Part shown: positions 47,756 to 57,641 of the stretch, one piece after another
Layout: each line of letters starts with the position of its first letter
How positions within the stretch are numbered: position 1 is the stretch's first letter
Source: Saprospiraceae bacterium
GTDB taxonomy: Bacteria > Bacteroidota > Bacteroidia > Chitinophagales > Saprospiraceae
Length of the DNA stretch: 64,000 nucleotides
Assembly (NCBI GenBank): GCA_016714985.1
Contig: JADKBS010000005.1
Location: 242,501-306,500 of the forward strand
Direction of reading: 5' to 3'
Translations under genes and position numbers: made by a program
The notes under the pieces: model-generated
Database searches by the model: none
Told to the model about the DNA's origin: nothing
The model's input: the letters and a program-made list of their open reading frames with translations, nothing else

Positions 47756-47763
47756 TATTTTTG
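47756..47763 (+). promoter_or_regulatory. Promoter -7 box TATTTTTG for the MBL-rhodanese gene
   Basis: Exact TAnnTTTG match positioned downstream of two Crp/Fnr-like palindromes. The leader to the ATG would be about 275 bases and contains no credible gene; a minus-strand open frame there was rejected. Confidence 0.5.
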
Positions 47764-48045
47764 CATCATCGTAACTACTTAGCAGGGATCTCCTCCCATA
47801 CCTTCCTAAGCCGTTGCGCATCATCAATTTTAAGTAAAGCGCTTTTGACCGGGAAAAGCGGTTTCTGGGGTTGATGAAAATCACCAAGGCATTGTCGGGC
47901 TGATGATTGAAAAATGGCGGGAAGTGCCTCATTTTTGCCAGCGAGACCGAACCTTGGTTGATGGCCGAAAGGCCGTTTACACCTTTTTCACAACATTGGA
48001 GGATGGTCAAATAGAACCATTTCACATTTAAAAAAATTGACGATT

Positions 48046-49458
48046 ATGAAAGTAGAGCAAATGTACACGGGTTGCCTCGCCGAAGCTGCCTATTATATCG
48101 AAAGCAATGGCGAAGCCGTCGTGATTGACCCGCTGCGTGATGTGGAACCTTATCTCGAAAGGGCAAAAGAGAGCGGCGCCACCATTAAGTATGTATTGGA
48201 GACCCACTTCCACGCTGACTTCGTTTCTGGCCACCTCGACCTTGCGAAGCAGACAGGTGCCAAAATTGTATTCGGCCCAACGGCAGTGCCCAATTTCGAT
48301 GCTTATATCGCCAAGGACAACGAAGAATTGAAGGTGGGCAACGTAACTATTAAGGTGCTCCACACCCCTGGCCACACCATGGAAAGCTCCACCTTCCTGC
48401 TGCGTGATGAAAACGGGAAGGACTATGCCATCTTCACGGGCGACACCCTCTTCCTCGGAGATGTCGGCCGGCCTGACCTCGCCATCAAGCAGGGCGAAAT
48501 CACCAGGGAAGACCTTGCTGGCTTCCTTTTCGATTCGCTCCGCAACAAGGTGATGACCTTGGCCGATGACGTTATCGTTTACCCTGGTCACGGTGCTGGC
48601 TCGGCTTGCGGCAAAAAGATGAGCAAGGAGACGCAAGGCACCCTCGGCGACCAAAAGCTGTTCAACTATGCCCTCCGTGCCGACATGACCCGTGAGGAGT
48701 TCGTGAAGGAAGTAACCACAGGCCTCGTTGACCCACCACAGTACTTCCCGAAAAATGCCGTGATGAACAAGATGGGCTACGACAGCATCGAACAAGTGCG
48801 CAACAAGGGTATGCAGAAACTATCGGTACGGGCCTTCAAGGCAGCTTGGGAAGGTGAAGAAGCATTGGTACTCGATACCCGACATGAAACTGAATTTGTA
48901 AAAGGCTTCCTGCCCGGCTCCATCTTCATTGGCGTGGAAGGCGATTTTGCGCCGTGGGTGGGTACGCTCATTACCGACTTGAAACAGCCCATCCTCATCG
49001 TTTGTGAATCAGGCAAACAGCAGGAGGTGGTTGACCGCCTTGCCCGTGTGGGCTATGACAACCCGATTGGCTACCTCGATGGTGGCTTCGAGGCTTGGAA
49101 AACTGCAGGCGAAGACGTGGACACCATCCCTGAAATGGGTGCCGAGGCTTTCGCTACTTGGTTCAATCCAGCGGCTTGCACCTTGCTCGACGTGCGCAAG
49201 GCCAGCGAGTACAACACCGAACACATCGTTGGTGCCACCAACTTCCCGCTCGATTTAATCAACCGCAACATGGCCCAATTGGAGCGTGACAATAAGTATT
49301 ATGTAAACTGTGCGGGCGGTTACCGCTCGGTCATTGCGGCAAGCATCCTAAAGGCGAGGGGCTTCGAGAAATTGGTGAACATCCCCGGCGGCTTCAAGGC
49401 GCTGAAGGAAACCAGCCTTCCCTGCACTGATTATGTAGAGCAGATTACAGAGCTTTAA
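48046..49458 (+). CDS. MBL-fold hydrolase with two rhodanese domains (persulfide dioxygenase-like)
   Basis: 470 residues from the ATG opening MKVEQMYTGCLAEAAYYIES. The metallo-beta-lactamase domain has THFHADFVSGH, HTPGHTMESSTFLL, FTGDTLFLGDVGRPDL and VYPGHGAGSACG, matching ETHE1-type persulfide dioxygenases. Two rhodanese domains follow. The first has CESGKQQEVVDRL with a Cys at the active loop. The second has the loop CAGGYRS. The enzyme probably oxidises glutathione or other thiol persulfides and moves sulfane sulfur, handling sulfide in the cytoplasm. The upstream Crp/Fnr-like operators fit redox or sulfide control. A terminator lies 50 bases past the stop. Confidence 0.9.
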   Translation: MKVEQMYTGCLAEAAYYIESNGEAVVIDPLRDVEPYLERAKESGATIKYVLETHFHADFVSGHLDLAKQTGAKIVFGPTAVPNFDAYIAKDNEELKVGNVTIKVLHTPGHTMESSTFLLRDENGKDYAIFTGDTLFLGDVGRPDLAIKQGEITREDLAGFLFDSLRNKVMTLADDVIVYPGHGAGSACGKKMSKETQGTLGDQKLFNYALRADMTREEFVKEVTTGLVDPPQYFPKNAVMNKMGYDSIEQVRNKGMQKLSVRAFKAAWEGEEALVLDTRHETEFVKGFLPGSIFIGVEGDFAPWVGTLITDLKQPILIVCESGKQQEVVDRLARVGYDNPIGYLDGGFEAWKTAGEDVDTIPEMGAEAFATWFNPAACTLLDVRKASEYNTEHIVGATNFPLDLINRNMAQLERDNKYYVNCAGGYRSVIAASILKARGFEKLVNIPGGFKALKETSLPCTDYVEQITEL

Positions 49459-49509
49459 GATTTGGGATTTCGGCCATTGGCCGGATCAAGATTGAGTTGT
49501 TCGATTTTC

Positions 49510-49542
49510 AAAAGGGCCAATCCGGTGACGGGTTGGCCTTTT
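49510..49542 (+). terminator. Terminator after MBL-rhodanese gene
   Basis: ggccaatcc pairs with gggttggcc (one G-U), with A-run before and T-run after. The ctggatg repeat begins immediately after it. Confidence 0.75.
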
Positions 49543-49896
49543 CTGGATACTGGATGCTGGATGCTGGATGCTGGATACTGGATTGGGGATTTCCCAAAAA
49601 ATTTTAGCTGCCTTTGTTCGATTCATTGATATTTTTGCCTATTATTCAATGCAAGTTGCAGAGCATTTTAGCATTTAAGCAACAGGGTGTTTTTGTGAGC
49701 CGGAGGCCCACAAAAACGCTCTTTAGCTATCATTTTTGTTTGCTTGATAGCCGAAAATGATCCTTAAGCTGGGTTGTCCACGGCTTGCGATAGCCAAGTT
49801 ATTGTCTATCAGCAGAATCTGACTACCACACGCAATCCAGCAACCAGCATCCAGTATCAAGCATCCAGTATCCAGCATCCAGCATCCAGCATCCAA
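49542..49896. repeat. Seven-base-word inverted repeat (ctggatg / catccag)
   Basis: Left arm 49542-49585 is a tandem of ctggatg/ctggata; right arm 49834-49896 is a tandem of catccag/tatccag that stops two bases before the glycerate kinase ATG. The arms are reverse complements with about 250 bases between. In between, gtttttgtg ... ccacaaaaac forms a hairpin (about 49689-49718). The stretch holds no gene. Confidence 0.85.
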
Positions 49897-49898
49897 CA

Positions 49899-51071
49899 AT
49901 GACCATCCTCCTCGCACCCGATTCATTTAAAGATGCCCTCTCAGCCTTGGAGGCTTGTGAGGCGTTGAAACGTGGCGTGAGGCGGGCTTTGCCTTCGGCA
50001 ACGGTGAGGCTTTTCCCGCTGGCCGATGGTGGGGAGGGCACGGCTGAGGTATTGGCGTGGCACTTGAAAGGCGAATTGGTGGAGGTGACCGTCAGCGACC
50101 CCTTGTTCAAGCCCATCGTAGCGCATTATTTTTCCTTCGGTAAAACGGCTTTTATAGAAATGGCGCAGGCTTCAGGGTTGGAGCGCCTCAGTCAAGACGA
50201 ACGCAACCCATTGAAAACCAGCACCTTCGGAACAGGCGAACTCATCAAACATGCCATCGCACAAGGCATGGAGGAAGTCTATCTGGCAATTGGTGGCAGC
50301 GCCACCAACGATGGGGGAATGGGCATGGCCGCTGCGCTTGGCTGGCAGTTTTTAGACGGAAATGGGAAGGCCCTGACACCAATCGGTGAGAACCTGAAAA
50401 AGGTTGTTTCGGTACTGCCCCCCAATCCCGAGGTGTCGGGACAAGTTCCCCAATCCCCAATCCGCAACCCCCAATCCGCAATCCCCATTCCCGAGGTTTC
50501 GGGACAAGTTCCGCAGCTCCTCTGTGACGTAACCAACCCCCTCTATGGCCTCAACGGCGCTGCCTATGTCTTTGCGAATCAAAAAGGGGCAGATGAAGAT
50601 GCCGTTGTGCAGTTGGACGATGGGCTTCGTCATTTTGCGGCAGTCGTTGCGGAGCAACTTGGGACTGATTTTTCGCAGCTGCCGGGAGCAGGCGCAGCGG
50701 GCGGGTTGGGCTTTGGGGCGATGGCTTTTCTTGGGGCAAGGGTGCAGGGTGGGGCGGATGCTATCCTGCAATTAACTGGTTTTGAGGAGGCTATGTCAGG
50801 TGCTGACCTCCTCCTTACAGGCGAAGGCTGCCTAGATAGACAAACAGGCCAAGGCAAGTTGGTGGCTGCCATTTGTCGAAGGGCGAAAGCGTACAGTGTG
50901 CCTGTGGTGGCCATTTGTGGTGCAGTGGATGCCGACGAGTCCGCCATTGAGGCAATGGGCTTGCAAGCAGCCTTGCAAATCAGGGAAAGGGGAGAACCGC
51001 TTGAATCGTCCATTGCCCGAACAGCTAAAGGCTTGGAAACGCTATCGTATAAAGTTTTGAAAACCATGTAG
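49899..51071 (+). CDS. Glycerate 2-kinase (GarK/GlxK type)
   Basis: 390 residues. Glycerate kinase type I: MTILLAPDSFKDALSALEAC, LFPLADGGEGTAEVLAW, YLAIGGSATNDGGMGMAAAL, LCDVTNPLYGLNGAAYVFAN, GAGAAGGLGFGAMAFLGARV and LTGEGCLDRQTGQGKLV. It phosphorylates glycerate with ATP to give 2- (or 3-) phosphoglycerate, feeding glycolysis. Anomaly: an in-frame segment at 50421-50513 encodes PEVSGQVPQSPIRNPQSAIP followed by a second PEVSGQVPQ, not expected in the family. At DNA level it is a 63-base direct duplication holding aatccgc-type words found in intergenic repeats elsewhere in the window. No glyoxylate-pathway neighbour. Confidence 0.92.
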   Translation: MTILLAPDSFKDALSALEACEALKRGVRRALPSATVRLFPLADGGEGTAEVLAWHLKGELVEVTVSDPLFKPIVAHYFSFGKTAFIEMAQASGLERLSQDERNPLKTSTFGTGELIKHAIAQGMEEVYLAIGGSATNDGGMGMAAALGWQFLDGNGKALTPIGENLKKVVSVLPPNPEVSGQVPQSPIRNPQSAIPIPEVSGQVPQLLCDVTNPLYGLNGAAYVFANQKGADEDAVVQLDDGLRHFAAVVAEQLGTDFSQLPGAGAAGGLGFGAMAFLGARVQGGADAILQLTGFEEAMSGADLLLTGEGCLDRQTGQGKLVAAICRRAKAYSVPVVAICGAVDADESAIEAMGLQAALQIRERGEPLESSIARTAKGLETLSYKVLKTM

Positions 51072-51483
51072 TTGTAAAGACAAAAAATCCGACCTTGAAA
51101 TTTTAACAACCAAATTCTCGCCCGATAGGAAAAACTAACTATTTTAGCGCCTCGACATTGGAAAACGCACACACATCGAAACAGAATGAACGACACCCTA
51201 CATGCCATCAATTATTTTGCAACTTGCCGATCAGCCTGTTTTCTTCCATTCAAATCTGCCCAAGCATCCTATTTCACCTGAAAAACATCGAAAAACCCAT
51301 TGATGCAGTTTTTGCATGCTTGGACAGTTCGGCCATATTTGTAATGAAGCCGACATTTGGGCCTAATTGCAGGCCAATGGCCAACGAATTGAATTGCATC
51401 CACTTTATTTGCCAACTTTACTATCGCCCTTTGGCGAAATGTTCTTTGGGATAAATTAATTGTTTCACTAAAAAAATTGAATT
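51072..51483. other. 412-base intergenic region without gene
   Basis: AT-rich. An open frame at 51158-51454 shows no protein features. It presumably holds the promoter of the secreted-protein gene at 51484; no clean TAnnTTTG with TTTG pair was found. Confidence 0.4.
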
Positions 51484-54400
51484 ATGTTGAAAAGCTACTT
51501 ATCAAAACTAAGTGCCTTTGCTTTGCTGCTCGGTATGTCGTTTGGTGCGTTCGCTCAGAACGTGACCATCACATCCCCGGCAAGTATTGCAGGCGATTAC
51601 CTGTCGAAGCATGCGGCTTTCGGCGGTTGGTTGAATGGCCAGTCTGGCGATCTTATTTTAGCAGATGATGGTGCTGGCGCAACTAACGGCTGTGCCATTG
51701 CCAATGACATGGCGGGCAAAATCGCCCTGATTGACAGGGGTGTTTGCGGTTTTGCCGTAAAGGCCATCAATGCCCAGAATGCAGGTGCAATTGGTGTAAT
51801 TATCTGCAATAACAACCCAGCTATTCCTGACTCAACCATTGTGATGGGAGGGGCAGATTGCAACGTAACCATTCCTTCGGTGATGTTGACGTTGAACATG
51901 TGCAACACCATCAAAGCCGTATTGGCTACCGAGGCAGTTTCGGTTGCCTTCCTGTAAACTACCCTGGCGACGGCAACGGCTTCCAGGCAGAGACCGTATT
52001 ACCTGGGGCTGGCATCCACACTACTCCAGAATTGACGGGACCATCACCATTTACCGATTCTGACGGAGCGAAGTACTTCACCATCACTGCACCGAACGAT
52101 GCGGTAATGAACGTGAATTCATGTGCAAGCGGTGTGGATACCCGTGTCACCGTCTTTGAGGGCTGCAGGAATGCAGTTACGTTTATTGACACCAACGATG
52201 ATGCTTGCGGGTCTGTGCCACCAGATAATGAGCCCTATTCTTCCAGCCTCGATGTTATCGTGCGCGCTGGCCAAAGCTATACCATTGTCTGGGACAATAT
52301 CTATGACTCCCAAGGCTTCGATTTTGAGGTTACATTTGGGGCATTGCCAAATGTGGACGTTACCTTCCAAGTGGATATGCAAGATGAGACCGTTGCTCCT
52401 GATGGCGTGAAGATCAGCCTGAACGGCGGTCCAGAGGCCAATATGACCGATAGCGGCAACGGCATCTGGACTTTTTCTACCTCTGCACCAGCAGGTAGTG
52501 CACATGATTATGTTTTCTTGAACGGCGCTGGCAACGAAGAAGACAGCATCATCCAAGTTACTTGCCGCAGCGTAGAGTTGGGCCTTGATGCGTTTACTAC
52601 AGTCCTCGTCTGCTACAACTCTTGCAGTCCTTGCCCACCGGACGCAGTTTGCCCGCTGTGGATTGATGAGGATTTCGACAACTACACCCTGGGCGGCATT
52701 AGCGACCAATCCGATGTTTGGGATACTTGGACGCAGCCAACCAATGCCAACGAGAACGCCAACGTTTCCGCAGATTTTGCCTTGAGTGGCACACAATCGC
52801 TGAAAATTGCAGCTGCAGGCGGTGCAGATGACCAATTGCTCAATTTGGGCAACAGGACGTCTGGCCACTTTATCCTTAAATGGAAAATGTATGTGCCAAC
52901 TGGTAGTGCTGCCTACTACAACATGCAGAAGAACGAAGACACCCCAGGCGTAGGCGATGCTTTTGCCAACGAGGTAGTGTTCAACATTGACGGCACAGGC
53001 ACTTATACCGTTGGCGGCGCTCCTGTTGCCTTTGAATACCCTCACGATGAGTGGTTCACGGTGGTCCATGACATGGACATGGATAACCAAATCAACAGGG
53101 TATGGTATGATGGCGTGCTCGTCGTAGAGCACCCAACCACTTGGCAGGCTGCTGAACAGACGGGTATTTCCCAATTGGGTGGCATTGACTACTTTGGCAA
53201 CACGGGTGTTTTGTACTATGTTGACGATGTGACCATGAAGCAGGTTGAGGCTTGCCCAGCCAATGCCCTTATTTGCGATGGATTTGACGCCTACGATGCG
53301 GGCTTGGTTGGCCCACAGTCACCTTGGTGGACGGGTTGGTCTGCTGTCGATGGTGGCGCTGACGATGGTGAAATTTCCAGCGTTCAATACCTCAGCTGCG
53401 AACAATCACTGAAAGTATCCGCAGCTACTCCGGCTGCCAACTCAGATGATATTATCCTGTTGCTCGGCGACCGTCCAACTGGCAATTACTCGCTTAGCTG
53501 GGACATGTACATCCCAACTGGCTCTTTGGCTTATTTTAACTTGCAAAAGGATGCTTCTTTGTTGCCAACCGTTGCCACAGCTGACTACATGATGGAGGTT
53601 TATTTCAATGCGAACGGCGCTGGTGCCGTGAACGCAGGTGGAACCAACTCCAGCACTTTCACTTATACCTATGATAACTGGTTCAACGTTCAGCAACTCA
53701 TAGACCTCGACAACAACACGGCCCAGCTTTGGATCAATGGAACCCTTATCCAGGAATATGCTCCAAGCTGGAATATCGGTGCGCAAGCCAATGATGGCTA
53801 TACCCAGTTGGGCGGCGTTGACTTCTATGGTGCTGCTGGGGTGCTTTATTATGTTGACAATGTGCTGTTGGAAGCGCTTCCAGCAACACCAGGCAATATC
53901 TGTGCTGGCGCAATTGACCTCAACGCCTACCTTGATGGTGGTGTTGGCACGGTAGTATCTACCCCGCTTTTCGACAATACTGCCTACACTACCGATGCGA
54001 GTGACCCTGCCGATGGCTGGGATTGCTTCGGTGAACCTGATGGAGCTGGAGCCGCTCCTGAACTGAACAACACGGTTTGGTTCACATTCACTGGTGACGG
54101 AGAAACCTACTATATAGAAACTTGGCCTGTGGCGCTACCAACTATATCGAAGATGGCGATACACAAATGGCCATTTTCACAGGCAATTGTGGTAGCCTTA
54201 CTCCTGTTGCTTGCAATGAAGACAGCCCGAACGCTGTTGCTGGCAACTTTATTTCAGGCCTTGAATTGGCAACAGTAGAAGGTGAGGTTTACAGCATGAT
54301 GGTGGATGGCTTCAACTTCCAAGGTGCATTATCTGCTGGTGAGTTTTGCTTGAATTTCACACAGTTGACAGGCACTCCTGTGGTTGACGTTACCTTCCGT

Positions 54401-54979
54401 GTGAACATGGAACGGGAAACCGTAAGTGCAGGTGGTGTGCGTATCGCTGGTTCCTTCACGGGTTGGGCGGACGAGAACATGACCAATGTTGGCAACAACA
54501 TCTGGGAAATCACAAAAGAGATGGAAGCTGGCGACCAAATCCAGTGGAAATTCAAAAACGGGCCGAACGGCTGGGAATCAAATGCCGCCCTTATAGATTG
54601 CGGTGTGGATGATGGCAGTGCCAACATCAATAGGTCTGCCACCATTGGCGATGTCAATGAAACACTCGGCGTATATTGCTTCAACTGGTGCGTGGATTGT
54701 GATGCACTCAGTGCAAATGAATCCGCCTTCGCCAAGGCCATTGGCGTGAACCCGAACCCAGCGGGCACCTACGTGAACGTTACCTACAACTTCGAGAGCA
54801 TGGTGAACCTGAACGTTCGCTTGGTGAATACACTTGGCCAGACGTTGTTGGAGCGCAACCTCGACAATGCCCTCAACGGCAGCGAGCGTTTCGATATCGC
54901 CAGCTTGCCAAGCGGCGCATACTCGGTCGTGTTCTCCAATGGTGAACAGACCGTTGCGAAGCGACTGATTGTTGAATAA
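51484..54979 (+). CDS. Large T9SS-exported multidomain protein, read in three frames
   Basis: Three frames join into about 1160 residues. Frame one (51484 to about 51950): signal peptide (LSKLSAFALLLGMSFGAFAQ) and a protease-associated (PA) domain (GKIALIDRGVCGFAVKAINA). Frame two (to about 54118): pre-peptidase-like domain (AKYFTITAPNDAVMNVNSCA), an E-set domain (VDVTFQVDMQDETVAPDGVK), two LamG-like domains (DFDNYTLGG ... FILKWKMYVPTGSAAYYNMQ; FDAYDAGLVG ... SLSWDMYIPTGSLAYFNLQK), then another pre-peptidase domain. Frame three: the rest of that domain, a second E-set (VDVTFRVNMERETVSAGGVR) and the T9SS domain (VNPNPAGTYVNVTY ... PSGAYSVVFSNGEQTVAKRL). One base seems lost at 51949-51955 and one at 54118-54123. 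Surface or secreted protein; no enzyme motif. Confidence 0.8.
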
Positions 54980-55077
54980 ACCAAGTTTTGGTTTTTTACC
55001 TAAAAGAAAACCCGCTCCGGTCATCCGGGGCGGGTTTCTTTTTGTGCGCTACATTGTATAATAGCCAGTTTTCTGCC

Positions 55078-55806
55078 TCAAAGTCGGTTATCGTTCACCA
55101 TGCCAAGCAATTCGTCCCGGTAGTTCTTTCCAATCGGCAAATGCTTGGGTTGGCCTTTTTCAATGACTTCGACCATGTTGCCAACGATGGCTTCCACTTT
55201 GCCAATGTTCACGATATAGGAACGATGGATACGGCGGAAAATCTTGGAGGGTAGCTTATCCTCCAAGCTCTTCATGGTTTGTAGGGTGATGACCCGTCCC
55301 TTCTCCGTTCTGATAATCACATAGTCCTTCAAGCCTTCGATATAAAGCACTTCCGAGAAGTTGACTTTCACGAACTTCTTGTCTGCCTTAACGAAGATGA
55401 AGTCATCGGAGTCGCCGATTTCCACATGGGAAGCTCCTTCCTTTCGTTTCAATTCTATCTGGTCAACAGCCTTGTTCGCTGACTTCATGAAACGTTCCAA
55501 GGAAATGGGCTTTAGTAAATAGTCTGTCGCATTGAGTTCAAAACCCTCGATGGCGTAATTGGAATAGGCTGTGGTGAAGATGACGAGCGGCGGATCGGTC
55601 AAGGTCTTCAAAAAGTCAATGCCCGTTAGCTGCGGCATCTGTATATCGAGAAACATGAGGTCAATATCGTTGTGCTTCAATGCCTCGTTGGCCTCGAAGG
55701 CGTTGGAACAACGCTTCACGAGGTTGAAGTCGGGTATTTTTTCGATGTAGGTTTCCAGCACGTCAAGTGCCAATGGTTCGTCGTCAACGATGATGATGTT
55801 AATCAT
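55078..55806 (-). CDS. LytTR-family response regulator
   Basis: 242 residues. Receiver domain with DDEP acidic pocket and phospho-acceptor Asp54 (LMFLDIQMP), Thr in VIFTTAYSNYAIEGF and Lys in YLLKPISLERF. A LytTR DNA-binding domain (about 140-240: DDFIFVKADKKFVKVNFSEV, YIEGLKDYVIIRTEKGRVIT, FRRIHRSYIVNIGKVEAIVG) follows. It is the partner of the upstream histidine kinase on the same strand. The 138-base gap between them is filled by a short-word inverted repeat, which could uncouple their expression. Confidence 0.93.
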   Translation of the reverse strand: MINIIIVDDEPLALDVLETYIEKIPDFNLVKRCSNAFEANEALKHNDIDLMFLDIQMPQLTGIDFLKTLTDPPLVIFTTAYSNYAIEGFELNATDYLLKPISLERFMKSANKAVDQIELKRKEGASHVEIGDSDDFIFVKADKKFVKVNFSEVLYIEGLKDYVIIRTEKGRVITLQTMKSLEDKLPSKIFRRIHRSYIVNIGKVEAIVGNMVEVIEKGQPKHLPIGKNYRDELLGMVNDNRL

Positions 55807-55815
55807 ATTGAAATT

Positions 55816-55947
55816 TTGGATTGTTGAATTGCTTGATTGTTGGATTGTTAGATTGCTTGATTGTTGAAATTGTTATATTGTTACATTGTGTTGGCAGCAA
55901 TTCAACAATTTAGCAACCTCAACAATCTCAACAATTCAACAATTTTA
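55816..55947. repeat. Short-word inverted repeat (gattgttgaatt words) inside a two-component operon
   Basis: Left arm 55816-55884 repeats ttgattgttg/gattgcttg words; right arm 55897-55947 repeats caacaattcaacaat words and includes the kinase stop codon. The arms are degenerate reverse complements. Confidence 0.85.
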
Positions 55948-56973
55948 TTCTTCCAATCGCAGCTTCAGCTTTACGGTATAACTCGATGGGGCGTCGTCCA
56001 CGGTCAGTTGGTAACGGTTGGGGTAGAGCAAATCAAGGCGGCGGCGGACGTTGACCAAGCCAATACCACCGCTGCGGGGATGGTTCTGCCTTGGCATTAC
56101 TTCGCCCTTGCTGTTTTCAATCTGTAAATCTATGTCATTGCCCTTAACATTCAATAGGATTTTGACATACCCATTTGAAATATGGCTGCCAAGCCCATGC
56201 TTGAAACAGTTTTCGATGAATGGGATGAACATCAATGGAGAGATTTTCTGGTCACTCACCAAGCCAACTACCTCATAGCGAATATCCACCCTCTTGCCTT
56301 GACGGATGCGCTCCAACTCCAAGTAATTAGCGATATAATTGACCTCCTTACTCAGCGGCACCCATTTTTCGTTGCATTCATAGAGCATGTAGCGCATCAT
56401 TTCGCTCAGTTTCAGCACGATGTCCGGGGCGAGGTCCGATTTTTTGAGGGTGAGGGCATAGAGGCTGTTTAGGGTGTTGAAAAGGAAATGGGGGTTGATT
56501 TGCGACTTCAAGAACCTAAGCTCCGATTGCATCGTCTCGGTTACGAGTTCCTGCCTTTCCTTGATATTGGTGTACCAATCCACGGTGATTTTCACAACGG
56601 TGGAAGTGGCAAGCACAAAGAAGTTGGGGATGAAGTACCAGTTGAGGTTGGCGACCACTTCTGCCCGAATATCGGGGTGTCCACTCGATTTTAGGTATAT
56701 CATCAGCGACTCGAGTGGCGTGACAATAAGGACGGTCAAAACCAAAAAGCCCACATACGGCAAGAATCTTTTGTCCACTAAATACTGTGGAATTAGCCTA
56801 TAGACATTGTAATACACGGCCATTCCAAGGATAACCAACCTGACGGCATTGTTGCTGACCGTATAGAAAAAAGGCTGGTGCGTCAGAAGTACTTCCACTA
56901 ACGAATACAACAGGAACAAGAACACCCAAAAAAAAGAATGCCGGATGGCCCTGGTCGAGGCTACCTTTAGCAA
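55945..56973 (-). CDS. LytS/YpdA-type sensor histidine kinase
   Basis: 342 residues. About four membrane helices (residues about 10-28, 38-55, 72-90, 115-135) precede a His_kinase domain with phospho-acceptor in QINPHFLFNTLNSLYALTL and an ATPase domain with FIENCFKHGLGSHISNGYVK and GGIGLVNVRRRLDLLYPNRY. It phosphorylates the LytTR regulator encoded downstream. The apparent start is TTG at 56973, because a stop precedes it in frame and no ATG lies before the first membrane helix. The signal sensed is unknown. Confidence 0.9.
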   Translation of the reverse strand: MLKVASTRAIRHSFFWVFLFLLYSLVEVLLTHQPFFYTVSNNAVRLVILGMAVYYNVYRLIPQYLVDKRFLPYVGFLVLTVLIVTPLESLMIYLKSSGHPDIRAEVVANLNWYFIPNFFVLATSTVVKITVDWYTNIKERQELVTETMQSELRFLKSQINPHFLFNTLNSLYALTLKKSDLAPDIVLKLSEMMRYMLYECNEKWVPLSKEVNYIANYLELERIRQGKRVDIRYEVVGLVSDQKISPLMFIPFIENCFKHGLGSHISNGYVKILLNVKGNDIDLQIENSKGEVMPRQNHPRSGGIGLVNVRRRLDLLYPNRYQLTVDDAPSSYTVKLKLRLEE

Positions 56974-57154
56974 ACGTTTTTTATGGTTGTACTTACTGTC
57001 ATCTAAGAATTCCTACTTTTCGATTTAACCTGCGGCAATATTGCTTGTTTCAGCAACAAAGAAGGGAATAATTTAGATGAAAAAGCGGTTGCATCCGATT
57101 GGCATTCAAAAAACCAAAGGCAATTGACAGTTGCTAGTTGAAAGTGAGAATGCT

Positions 57155-57162
57155 TAGATTTG
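57155..57162 (+). promoter_or_regulatory. Promoter TAGATTTG with TTG 21 bases upstream, for queD
   Basis: The -7 box matches TAnnTTTG and TTG at 57131-57133 has normal spacing. The box is 69 bases before the ATG. Confidence 0.55.
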
Positions 57163-57230
57163 CACCCATTTTTGTAATCAACAACTAGTACTTGAATGCC
57201 GCTTTGGCAGACAGGCTATTAAATTAGCAA

Positions 57231-57641
57231 ATGGTTTACTTGACAAGAAGAGAACGCTTCAATGCCGCCCACAAACTTTGGGTAGAGGACTGGAGCGAAG
57301 AGAAAAATATCGAGTGGTTCGGCAAGTGTGCCAACCGCAACTGGCATGGCCACAACTACGACCTTTACGTGACCGTAAAAGGTAAGCCCGACCCTATCAC
57401 TGGTTTTGTGATGGACGTGAAGAATCTGAGCCAAATCATCAAAACAGCCATCGTGGAGAAGGTGGACCACTGCAACCTGAACCTCGACGTGCCTTTCATC
57501 CCCAAAGGCATGCAGCCCACGACGGAGAACCTCGCCATCCTGTTCTGGCAAGAATTGGAGCCGCATATCAAAGGCTGCCAGTTGCATTGCATCAAGTTGT
57601 GGGAGACGGAGAATATTTATGTGGAGTATTTTGGGGAGTGA
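57231..57641 (+). CDS. queD: 6-pyruvoyltetrahydropterin synthase / 6-carboxytetrahydropterin synthase family
   Basis: 136 residues. T-fold enzyme with zinc ligands: His in RRERFNAAHKLW and the HxH of CANRNWHGHNYDLYV. Catalytic Cys is the C of GKCANRN. MDVKNLSQIIK and VDHCNLNLD complete the signature, with Glu in PTTENLAILFWQEL. In bacteria QueD converts 7,8-dihydroneopterin triphosphate to 6-carboxy-5,6,7,8-tetrahydropterin for queuosine; a PTPS role is the alternative. Single gene, no other que gene nearby. Confidence 0.85.
   Translation: MVYLTRRERFNAAHKLWVEDWSEEKNIEWFGKCANRNWHGHNYDLYVTVKGKPDPITGFVMDVKNLSQIIKTAIVEKVDHCNLNLDVPFIPKGMQPTTENLAILFWQELEPHIKGCQLHCIKLWETENIYVEYFGE

Noticed and set aside
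47693..48025. Minus-strand open frame upstream of the MBL-rhodanese gene
   Set aside because: No protein features and it overlaps two operator-like palindromes and a promoter box.
51158..51454. Open frame in the gap before the large T9SS protein
   Set aside because: Composition is not protein-like and no signal, domain or neighbour supports it.
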